Source: Temnopleurus reevesii
Lineage: Eukaryota; Echinodermata; Echinoidea; Temnopleuroida; Temnopleuridae
DNA: 64,000 nucleotides
Reading direction: 5' to 3'
NCBI GenBank assembly: GCA_036244855.1
Contig: BQKZ01000246.1
Span: forward strand, 88,719 to 152,718
Positions 49,398-59,189 of the stretch are shown one piece after another. How positions within the stretch are numbered: position 1 is the stretch's first letter; each line of letters opens with the position of its first letter. A program made the translations under genes and the position numbers. The notes beneath the pieces are model-generated. The model was not told where the DNA came from. It ran no database searches and saw only the letters and a program-made list of their open reading frames with translations.

Positions 49398-49915
49398 GTG
49401 ATTTCGTTTGGCTTACGCTCAACGTCCACCCTTATAAGCGTTAGCCAAGCGAGAGTATATTTCTATGCCAGGACGCCTAATTTATTCTAAATCTGCCAAA
49501 ATGTTAGCAATAAATTAGCATGTGTGACCGATCTTTTAATAATTATAATTATAATAGACACAATTTATAAAGCGCACTTATCCATTCTGCGGAGTGTTCA
49601 AGGCGCTTTGCATTATTATTACCCTGGCTTTAGCCCGACGTACACCGGCGCACATGGCTTTTCAAAGAACAAATATTCCTACCATGCAGGTTCCCATTCA
49701 CCTGGGTTGAGTGCAGCACAATGTGGATGGAATTCTTAATGAAGGAAATTAACGTCATGGGTGAGACCAGAGAGTAATACTCTCTGGGTGGGACTCGAAC
49801 CGCGGCCCTCTGGTTGAAAGGCGAGAGCCAGGTCCACTGCACTACGGCGCCTCCACGCCGTACGTCCTTGCCCCAATGCGTCCGAGGTATTTGTGTCGTG
49901 AAAAAAATATGCTTC
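49398..49915. repeat. 518-bp stretch, second copy starting at an N
   Basis: This copy of 29960-30477 begins directly after the N at 49397, which follows a C homopolymer. It ends at ATGCTTC, where sequence diverges into CT-rich DNA. The start at an assembly join suggests a misplaced or overlapping contig end. Confidence 0.9.
49539..49854 (-). mobile_element. tRNA-derived SINE, copy inside duplicated 518-bp stretch
   Basis: This appears base-for-base the same as the SINE at 30101-30416, offset by 19438, including its unusual palindromic insertion. Identity continues beyond the SINE on both sides. It therefore reflects duplication or misassembly of the segment rather than a separate insertion. 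Confidence 0.86.
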
Positions 49916-50159
49916 GCACTCTCTCTCTTTCTCTCTCTCTTTCCATCTCTCGATGTTTTCCTTCCCATCGCCATTTTTCCATCCTCTCTGACTGATCCCC
50001 AAAACAGACAAGGATCTTTCCCCGACGTATGATTAATGCATGTGTGTCGGATACACGCAAACAGATGAGGGAAGGTAAATGAGTAAAGAGGATTTATTTC
50101 TCTCTCCATCGCTCTCTTCTCTTCCCTTCTCCCTCTCTCTATCACTCTCTCTCTCCTCT
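49916..50159. repeat. CT/GA-rich low-complexity tracts upstream of candidate promoter
   Basis: Two CT-rich tracts (about 49916-49960 and 50090-50160) flank ordinary sequence directly before the GC-rich block. On the minus strand they read as GA repeats. GA-rich tracts often border animal promoters; whether they function here is unknown. Confidence 0.7.
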
Positions 50160-50529
50160 ACCCCCACTGCACCGGTGAATGTTTGCACGGCACAGTGAGC
50201 AGAGAGTGCAGGCGGTGTAATGACCGCGCGACCGAGGAAACTTGAACTCCGCTAAAGCCGAGTAGTCTATCGTCATCTAGCCCGCATTACGTGTCTGCGC
50301 CGCCTCGCACTGCCTCAACCCGAGCGCCCGATCGCGAAGCTTGCACGCCGGAGCTGAGCGCGAGCATTCTGTCGTTGGATGCTACTCCGGGAAGCTGTCG
50401 TCCTTCCCAGCTCTCGCCCTTGGAATTCTTAGCTAAATACTGGAATATATCCTACTGTTTCTTTTTGTGATAAATTGGTAATATTGTGTGCTCTGTGAAC
50501 AGCAACGGATACATAGGCTCAACCGGCAG
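50160..50529 (+). promoter_or_regulatory. Candidate GC-rich promoter and first non-coding exon of NR6A
   Basis: This block is GC- and CpG-rich (CGCGCGACCG, GCGCCGCC, GCGCCCGATCGCG) within an AT-rich locus. CT/GA-repeat stretches lie immediately upstream (49916-50155). It ends in CCGGCAG|GTAATT, a good splice donor with GT at 50530-50531. No TATA box is evident, so initiation is probably CpG-island-like around 50200-50350, but the start site cannot be placed. Joining 50529 to 55881 gives a leader ending just before the receptor ATG. Strand and link to NR6A are inferred from position and splice signals only. Confidence 0.45.
50379..50432 (+). CDS. Possible 17-codon upstream ORF in the candidate 5' exon
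   Basis: An ATG at 50379 opens a 17-residue frame ending at TAG (50430-50432). It lies inside the putative non-coding first exon. If the exon is real and transcription begins upstream of 50379, this short frame would be scanned before the receptor start and could damp translation. The peptide has no recognisable features. It could equally be chance. Confidence 0.2.
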   Translation: MLLREAVVLPSSRPWNS

Positions 50530-52129
50530 GTAATTCTGTTCTCGCTGTGATATGTGTAATATATTTTTGCTGTATTCATCATAATTTAATGATCCTTTTC
50601 TTAAGAAATGATGCTGGATAGGTGATTTATGTTCAACATCTCGTCTATCTGGTTATTATTTACTTTTTTCCTAGGAAATCGGTTGATATATCAATACTTA
50701 ATTCGTTGTTTATCACCAGACCATCCATCCGATTAATTTTCTTCCTCCTTCACAATTTTTTGGTCATCTCAAATCACTATGCATGCAAGTGGCATAGCGC
50801 CATCCGCCTTCTACTGCTGCCCAGTGTTTGGCTGGCGTCATCGGACCCGCGAGTCCAAGGTCGTCCAGGGCTCCCGGCGGCGACACAGCCCGTCAGCTGA
50901 TGGCGTGAATCCCCCGTCCTAATCTCCTCCTATTCAAACATTTCCCTACTCTTACTCTTCGTTTTCTTTCCACAAAATCCACAATTTACGCTTTCTTCCT
51001 ATGTCTGCATACCTAGCAAGTCATGGTCGGTTGCGTAGGGAGGTGCGCTGTTCATAAATCAATGTCCGAGGGATGAAACAAAATGTTGCCAAAAATCCTA
51101 GAATTGAGTCTACGTCTGCGCTATGAATGGTCAGCGCGACTCATTTTCAAGGTCGCTTTGCAAATGCGATGACGTAATCGTTGTTTGCTCGACCGCTCTA
51201 TTCATTGAATGGTCAGTCACTGTGTTCGCTTAGATTAGACATTGGAAGGCCAGCTTTGGAAGCTAATGGTCATTTTCGAATCGGCTTCTGCTTGCTTTTG
51301 TGAATGTTTCGTTTTCTGTGCTTGATCCGTTCTTGGCATTGACTTCGTGTTTTTCGTGATTCAATCTTCGTTCGATTTCCTACTCTTCAGAAAATGTGTA
51401 TTTAATCTGTTTCCAGCCAATTATTGCAACTCAAATTCGCATCCAAGCGAAGCAAAAAGACGTTTGTAGTTTGGTTTATAGAGAAATATTCATCTTTATT
51501 TTCATCTCTTTAGTTGAAAAGAAAACAGGTAATTATAAACCTTGCTATATAGTTTGGTTCCAATTTGGAGAAACTTTCATTGCAGTCGAATAATATCATC
51601 TCATTTTAGTTGAAAAGAAAATAACGAGTATACATGAAAGATACAAAACAAATGATAACTCTTGTGTAGTACATCGTATTAATGTGTTCTTTTCATTTTT
51701 TTTTTTTTTTACTTTTGTGATTTTTGTAATATATTATCTTACAACGTATACATTTTGGTGTTTCTGAAATTGAATGAAGTTGAAACGCGACCAACCGTAC
51801 CCCTTTTAATAATTATATCTGGGAGATTCCTATCCACTTGGTTATCATGTTCATATCCCAAATCCTCTGTATTTGAACTTCTGTTTTTAATTACTATGTT
51901 GTAGACCATATTTATATAAACTATATTTTGTCATGCGTAGTTTTCGGTTGTCGGGTGATTCTAAATTCTGACGGTTGATATTTCATAGATAACATTTCAA
52001 TATGGGTTGAATGTGTTTTTTATGTTGGCTTATAAATCTACTAGCAAATTCCTGTAAGAAATTTCATATTAATTTGAAGATAATGATGCGTTTTGTAGTG
52101 AGATGATATATTTGCGCTCATTTTATTTT

Positions 52130-52310
52130 TCTGGGGAGTTTGGTATCCACGCCTCTCAGCTGCCTCTACTTCCGCGGGCCCCTTCGGCGGGGACAACCCG
52201 ACCGTCCCGTACGCCTATAAAGTTGGGCTCGGATGAATTTAGGGAGGAGCCCGTTCGTTCGAACTCGTCGTGCTTTTTCCATCTCGCAGCGAGATGCGTT
52301 CAAGTATATT
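52130..52310 (+). promoter_or_regulatory. GC-rich patch with TATA-like box, possible alternative promoter
   Basis: A roughly 180-base GC-rich island sits in putative intron 1. It contains TATAAAG at 52216-52222 with GC-rich flanks. A start site would be expected near 52245. A weak donor-like CAA|GTATAT follows near 52300. There is no independent evidence for transcription, so this is a candidate only. Confidence 0.25.
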
Positions 52311-54036
52311 ACTTTTCAGTTTTCAACTTGGAATTAATGTTGCTTATATATTTTTGAAATGTTGTTTGATATTTTGTCATCAATTTAATCATATTAATCG
52401 ATTTTTTGTTGCGTTCTCTCTATATAGTTTTATTTTTCCCCTAAAAGGGTGTTCTTTTTTTTTTTCGAAAACCGTGACATGATGATAGTGACTGATTGCA
52501 ACATCACCAATTGACGGAATTTGCACGTTTCCAGTAAAATCATGCGATATTTTATTGCGAAACAACACCATTCTTCGTTCGTAATTATTTCCCCCTCAAC
52601 AAAAATTCGTTTTGATATTTAAAATGTTTTCATACACTTGTATCAAAGACTGGGTTTATAACTATCCTCCCTAAAAAAAAGAAATTGCCATTTAACAGGT
52701 TTGTATTTTAAAGTGATTTAATGCAGGATATGACATTCATCACTATTGATAACGAAAACCAATATAATTAAATCGTAGGCCTACATCAATTAACGATTTT
52801 TTTTCAAAAGAGGTATAGTTCATTCTTAAACAGGATTGGCTTTGTAATTTGAAGGAAAAAATAGTTCTGTGCATTAGTTGATTCATAAATAATATAGAAA
52901 CAAATTGAGTTCGAAAATGAAGTCAGGAAACGTGATTTGTTTAAGTGGAAAAAATATTACATACCTACAAAAGTCATTCACTTCTATTTTCATTTATTTG
53001 TTGTATGATAGAAGATTTGAAGATAATGCTTTTTATATGAAGGAAGTTATATTCAGTTGAAAATGATGTTTATGTTGAGAATACTTTAATGAGATTGCGA
53101 TTTCTGTTAGGTTTTATTTTTATGCTGCCACCTCCCCGATCATTATAAATGAACACAAAGTAAGGTCTATTCTATCGCTTTTCGCTTTTCGTAGTAAAAG
53201 TTGACATTGATTGGTCTTTTTGTTTTCAATATTGTCGTTTATGTATTGAACTACTATTCAATAATGTGAAACGCTTGGACTGTTCTCTGAATATTTTGTA
53301 AATATGATATGGGATTTGCTACGTGTATTTATTTTTCTATTCATTGTCTATCGTTTATTTCGATTTTAGTTTGCATATAACCTTTCCGAGAAATTTATTC
53401 TAGGACATTGCCTGACGTTGAACTTCTACATTGATTAAACATTGTCCGTATGTTTATAAACCTTTCCGTTTGAAAAGACAATATTCATTGGTCTTTTTAG
53501 TTTAATTCCATCAGGTTTGTTCATAATATTTGAGGGAAAAATAGGTTAATTGAGCTCAAGTAATTTAAGTTATTACTGCTGAACCAAAAGTGGCAAAACC
53601 AAAACGATGACTATGTTTATTTGACACGTTTTTCTCTTCACCGGTTTCCCCGAAATTTTGGACAAAAATATAATTTTCGATTAGAAAAATGGGGATGTAG
53701 TGGGTTATGTATTAAGTGAAAGGATAATGTTGAGAAAGGAATAAATGCGACGAGTTGTACTTTTAAAAATGTTGAAATGTTAATAAAGGTTCTGAATATT
53801 ACTGGTATATCTCAGGTTTTGTTCAGTGTATTATTGTATCGAGTGGGGAATTATAGGCTAAATATTTAATTCTTTATCTATCATAATTTATTAGATTGCA
53901 TAAAAATTGTGGGAATGTAAATAATACATGTATTGCATTATTACTAAAATATCGTGTTTCAACTTTTGTAATACGACAGAGAAGCACACTGGTCGCGAAG
54001 GGTTTGCATTTGATCCAATTTAGTTTAGATTCATCT

Positions 54037-54168
54037 GGGACCCTTAACATAAATCTTTCCAATCGATCGTACGATTGATATCAATCGCAAGTCTATGAGA
54101 AATCATGCACTGAAGTTTGCGACTGATCGCAAAATTTGATTGTATCTCTTTTATGTTACGGGCCCCTG
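54037..54168. mobile_element. Family B fold-back MITE-like element, diverged copy in putative intron 1
   Basis: The ends read GGGACCCTTAACATAAA and TTTTATGTTACGGGCCCCTG. The internal GATTGATATCAATCGCAAG block and following AGTTTGCGACTGATCGCAAA match the copy at 37407-37559. The arms are more mismatched, so it is an older insertion. It lies inside the candidate first intron of the receptor gene. Confidence 0.75.
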
Positions 54169-55880
54169 CAGTTTCACAACGATCCAGGAAAAGCAGGGAG
54201 CCAGATATAGCCTGATCACAACAACATTTGACAAATCTGAATGGGAAAATGCAAACCACATTTCTTCGTTTGCAAGTGAAAACAGCTCATATGGCGGGGT
54301 CTCAAGCCGGACATTCTTGGCTTCAAGAAAATGACAGAATCTGGGGGATTTGCAGACGGGGAGTGCAGGGAGGGTGCGATGGCAGTTCATTGACTTCAAC
54401 GCGAACTTGACCGTGATTCGACGGCGGCGGCGAAGGAAGAAAAGAGGGAGTTATTCTCAAATATAGATATAGCGTGGTATAGTGTTTTCATATTCAACAA
54501 CAAACTGGGTTGTCGGGTCAAGCAGAAAAAGGAAAATGAAAGAAGTTTTAAAGCAGATCTCTTTCTCGTGCTTGCTAATAAATTCAGCTTATGTCTGCCC
54601 CCTGCAAACATGAGGTTTCTGTAAGTACAAAGCAGAGGATGATGACAAAGGTGTTTGAAAATAGTAGAGAATGAAACTAGAGCAATTTATTTTACCTGTT
54701 TTGGAAAGTCAGGGGCAGGCATATATAGCGAATGGACTTTGTAGCTCCATGCTTCCTTCATATTGTGCTGCTAATGATTGTGGTCGGCATATTCAGAGTG
54801 AAAAATTAATAACGCCAAATATGATTATTGGAGCTGGGGTATTTTTGTGGGGAGGATAGGTGCTTTATGGACTGTCAAATATAAGGGATAACTTGTTCTT
54901 TGGAGGGGAAATTAGAGGTATTGTCCGTGGGAAAACTATTTTCTTACCGATTTATTTTGGAAATTACTTCCAGAAGCCAATGATTATTTTCTTTGTTCAT
55001 GCTCCATTTCTGATGTATGCCTCAACAAAACGATTTTTAAATTTTGTGAAAGACCGATACCCTGGAATTTACTGAGCTGGAGAATAAATTTGGAGGGTTG
55101 GGCTAATTTAGGTTTGCCAAAACCACCAGTTTTTACCATTTTTCATAAGTAAGGATAATAAATGATAGCCCATTATGATATGGGCTAGGCTTTCATAGAC
55201 ATATCTCATGTTGGTAAATATTTTGTTTGTTCTTTAAAATGTATTTGCCTAATTTTCTAAGGCAAAAATGATAAATTTGTCCTGTGAAATCGTGATGTGC
55301 AATGGAATTTTGTATGATTTCTGATGCAAGAGTATCGTGAGGTAAAAATAAACAATAGAAATGCATTCAAAAACGGGAACCTTCTGTTCAAAATTCAGAA
55401 CAAATTACTTGTGATTTACTCTTTTTTGTCTTTTTTTTTAAAGTTTCATTTTAATTCATTCATTATAGAAATACAATTCCCAGATTTATGATGCATAAAT
55501 GTAATAAAATTCATTTCCAACTACAAAATGGTGAAATCAATTTAAAAGATCAGCAAATCCCGATTTGAGCCTTGTTATTTGAAGCAAATCTTAGTACATC
55601 TCCTATACTTTGGAATGCAAATGAAGACAATTATTATTATTATTACTTTTCCCACTGTATTGACCCTTTTAAGAATTTCAAATTTCAGTTTATACAGTTA
55701 AAAAAAATTGTGCATAAAACAGATATTAAAAACATGTAGGCCCTTTATTCATTTTTTATGGTATGAATTTGTTGTCAAACAGTACAAGTTGAGATTATTG
55801 TTGCAAAATACATGCACATTATTATTTGATTTACAAAGATAACGTGATTTCTCTATATATTTTCTGAATCTGTTTGACAG

Positions 55881-55891
55881 GTTGAGCCAGT
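55881..55891 (+). other. 5' UTR segment and splice acceptor of the NR6A coding exon
   Basis: A pyrimidine-rich stretch ending in AG at 55879-55880 precedes this 11-base leader. It contains an in-frame TGA at 55883-55885, two codons before the ATG. Translation therefore cannot come from an upstream exon in this frame, so the upstream exon should be non-coding. Confidence 0.7.
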
Positions 55892-56912
55892 ATGGTGGAT
55901 ATTTCTGAGGTCCCTCTAACTCCGGATAAACTTTCGCCTCTTAGTGATGTAAGCAACAACAACGAGGAGGATCCATCGGTTTTGAAGCTACCTCCCTCCA
56001 AGAGATGGAGAGGAACGTTCCACAACAATAACAACATCAGTTCCCCTGACCTTGAAGCTCTCACACCGTCCGCAGCGCAGAGAGAACAGAGAGAGTTGTC
56101 GTCTTCACAGGGAGCCCAAAGCCCAAGCAGCGTTTGCAGGACGTCTGCAGACATGGACATTCACATCCATCCCGGTCACTTCGATGTGGGAAAGTTCCCG
56201 CATCATATGATGCCTCCGCCGCCCCTGCTGGTTGTCCCGAGTCTCGTCCCCAACCAGCCACAGATGCCCCCAAGGACCCAGGACAATTTCTTCTTGAAGA
56301 GCCCCCATCATGGGCCTCACATCACAAGGGTAGAGTCGCCGATGTCGACGTTGAGCCCGTTCTCCGCGCTGTCCTCGCCGGGGACCACCCCGAGGATGTC
56401 CCCCCTCACGTCTCTTCCGACGCCGGTCTCGAACAGCTTCCTGCCGTCGCCGATGACGGCGGGTACTTTCCTCTTCTCCCCTTTCTCGGCCGGTCCGGGA
56501 ATCCCCACGTCCACAACTCCGACCCATTTCCCGTTTCCGCCTCACCTTCCATTCCAAACCCAGCACCTGCTTCGGGAAGCGAACAGCGACCCCAAGCTTC
56601 GGACTCAGTCGGAAGGGGATGCTGCATCCCTCAAGTCCTCCGGTCTGGACAGCCAGGGCCACAGTGAGGAGAGCAATTCCGACGAAGATGAATCCTTGAT
56701 GCTCTGCAGCATATGCTGCGACAAGGCCACGGGGCTTCACTACGGCATCATCACATGTGAAGGGTGCAAGGGCTTCTTCAAGAGGACAGTTCAGAACAAA
56801 CGTGTCTACACGTGTGTGGGAAATGGACAATGTGAAGTCACAAAGGCACAAAGGAATCGATGCCAGTACTGCCGGTTTCAGAAATGTCTTCACATGGGCA
56901 TGATGCTTGAAG
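55892..56912 (+). CDS. NR6A1: NR6A-type nuclear receptor (GCNF/HR4 family), first coding exon
   Basis: This exon encodes residues 1-340 plus one base of codon 341 of an orphan nuclear receptor, a nuclear zinc-finger transcription factor. Residues 1-271 are a low-complexity A/B domain: acidic and Asn-rich near 21-50, Pro/Ser/Thr-rich with many S/T-P sites at 100-220, and acidic at 258-268. Residues 272-337 are the DNA-binding domain. Finger I uses C272, C275, C289 and C292; finger II uses C308, C314, C324 and C327. The P-box is CEGCKG (289-294). The motifs [18 protein letters not shown] and [10 protein letters not shown] are typical of NR6. The ATG follows a polypyrimidine-AG acceptor (AG at 55879-55880), and an in-frame TGA at 55883-55885 supports this start. 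The exon closes at GAAG|GTAAGT, phase 1. The ligand-binding domain is missing because its exons lie downstream of the window. The family is known to bind direct repeats of AGGTCA with no spacer. Assignment to NR6 is very likely; GCNF versus HR4 naming is a matter of orthology. Confidence 0.93.
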
Positions 56913-57305
56913 GTAAGTCTCTAGTGACAACTCTTACAGGTTGATATTATTTTACAGCAGTAAGGTTCACACTTAAAGCGGAAAACTTAAAATAGTTTCA
57001 GAAACTACGACAGAAATATTGAAGCTTATACGTGCAGCGTGAAGGTAAATTTGTACTGTAAGTCTCCTTCTGACCTTCTCGACTCAAACAAGGCGCCTCG
57101 TCATTTCGACCAGATCAAGGCGCCTTTTCAAATTGAATAATTTGCCTTTGCGCTGAACTTATAAGCTTCCATATATTTTTGTAGTAGTTTCTGAAACCTT
57201 AAATGCTTCATTTCTTTGAGCGAAGCTTAGTCAATCACCTTTTTTATGCAATAACACAATACATGCTCTGACCAATATATGATTTCATTTTTCGAGCATA
57301 TTTTG

Positions 57306-57482
57306 TAGTAAAAAGACACCTCGGCTATCAGTTGAGTGCGTCATTTTTCTATCTCAAGTATTGTGTGTTTAAAATATAGTATGTTATCCCTGTAGTAAAA
57401 AAGCATTGACAAGTAGTTTAGTGCTTCATTTTTCTTTCTCAAGTGTTGCATGATTAAAATACATTGTAGTTTATGTTATCCC
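57306..57482. repeat. Diverged tandem duplication in NR6A intron 2, 87-bp period
   Basis: TAGTAAAAAG, then TGAGTGCGTCATTTTTCT, TCTCAAGTATTG and TATGTTATCCC recur at 57393 onward as TAGTAAAAAAG, TAGTGCTTCATTTTTCT, TCTCAAGTGTTG and TATGTTATCCC. Confidence 0.75.
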
Positions 57483-59097
57483 TTTTCCCAGAAGCCCTTG
57501 AATATTTGTTGAAATTTCTACACCATAAAAACACTTCTTTCTTAGATTTTCCCTCAGTCAAGCTCAAAAACCCTAAAATATCAACAACTTTTCACAATAT
57601 AACTTACAGTGAATATCCTTTAAGCATTTTAGCACAGTATTAGCACAGTATTAGCAAAGCTTGTATTTTCCTTTATTATTAGATTTAGCATATCAATGAA
57701 CAACGCATAAGCACAAAAAAATGTATGGTATTCAGCATATCTTATGTGCCGCAAAATGTAAAGAGAAATTCAATTTGTAAAACATGTTGTAAACCCCAAA
57801 GCGCTTGGTTTTATAGCCTAAGCTTTAGCGTAAGCGACCGAGGGAAGGAAAATTGTTCCGAGAATGAGATTACCTAGTATATACAGGACAACGAGGCTAA
57901 TTTTAGTTGAGCAGACTGGGCTGACTCACAGGTATGAATATTCATGAGGCTATCAGAAATGATGTCACGAAGCATGTATTTGTGTCTGATATCATAGGTT
58001 GTCATTCTTTCCCTTCTTGGAAGAATATTTCCGCAATGGTTTGTTAGATATTTTTGATTCAGTAGCTTTTCTTGCTCTTTTATGTCTCCATTCAATTTTT
58101 TTAAACTTCATTCACTATGTCTCTTTCTTTCATTCTCAACTATTTTTGTACTTCCTCCTCCTAAATGTTGTCATATCACTATATTTTGATCAGCAGCTAA
58201 TATTGGTCTGCACAATTTCCCCCTTCCTTCAATTTCCAGATGGTATTCTAGGTTCAAACGAGTAGCATTTCCTTTCTTTCTCCAATAATATCTAGGCACC
58301 TCACAGAGGATATTAACCTTTACATGAATGAACCCTATTTCTTCCTAGTATTTTTTTTCTTTTTTCACTCTTTTTTCTAATCAACATCATATTGATCTGC
58401 ATACTTATCTGATTAAGGATTTTATAAATGCTCAGCTATCACTAAATAACTTCTGGAAATCACCTTACTGTAAATAACAATTATTAAAATATGGTCAATT
58501 CAGAAGGGTGTCAACATAGAAATTGCACTGTACAAACACCAAAGTTAACACCAATTAGAATATCTGTTTCCACACCAAAAAGGTGCTGAAATAATTTTTT
58601 TCTTCAAATTATATTCCTTTTAATAGTCAGTCAGTTGTTTTTTAAACATTTGGAATATATTATCAAGGCGGGTTTAGTAATAGATTTAATTGTATGCATG
58701 TTTCGTGCAAATATACACAGTTTTGTGGTATCTCTTAAACCTGCTAGCAACAATGAACTACTTTACCAGTTTTCATGCTTTACTTGTTGCTATGTCAGGC
58801 AAGCTTTGGGCAAGCGTTCAGGCTGTCAAATACAACTTTCGTTTATAGGGTACACTTACAATTTGCAATTATGAGAGAACCTGTTATCGAAGGGGGTATG
58901 ATGGACCTAGTTATGAACATTACCCATGTTTTTAGAGTTTGCATAAAATTTATAATTACTAGTAAACCTGCTTATTGAAGGGAGCAAGATCCACCCATTA
59001 ATGAAAACCCACCCATTTATGGAAACCCACCTAATTTTCCTCCTCTCCCCTGAAAACCTCCCTGTCAATGTTGTGCTTGTCTAGTTGCTAACTCCCC

Positions 59098-59189
59098 TTC
59101 TGTCTCAAGGAGAACATCTTTTGTTCCCCCAAGCTCCCAAATTCTTCTGTCTCAAGGCTGATATCTTTTGTTCCATCGAGCTCTGAATT
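59098..59189. repeat. Two-copy 46-bp tandem repeat in NR6A intron 2
   Basis: CTTCTGTCTCAAGG followed by ATCTTTTGTTCC and AGCTC occurs at 59098 and again at 59144, with several substitutions. Confidence 0.75.

Larger units (their letters stand above)
50530..55880 (+). other. Putative intron 1 of NR6A
   Basis: This AT-rich span lies between the candidate first-exon donor and the clear acceptor at 55880. It contains GC-rich patches near 50850-50900 and 52135-52290, the latter with a TATA-like box. It also holds a fold-back element at 54037-54168 and, beside it, a moderately GC-rich stretch at 54170-54430. I see no recognisable protein domain in any frame. Confidence 0.4.

Noticed and set aside
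56134..56667. 177-residue plus-strand frame overlapping the receptor N-terminal domain
   Set aside because: It is an alternate frame of the same exon, with low complexity and no domain.
56105..56893. 262-residue open frame on the minus strand opposite the receptor exon
   Set aside because: It mirrors the GC-rich coding exon, has no recognisable domain, and the plus strand carries an unmistakable nuclear receptor.
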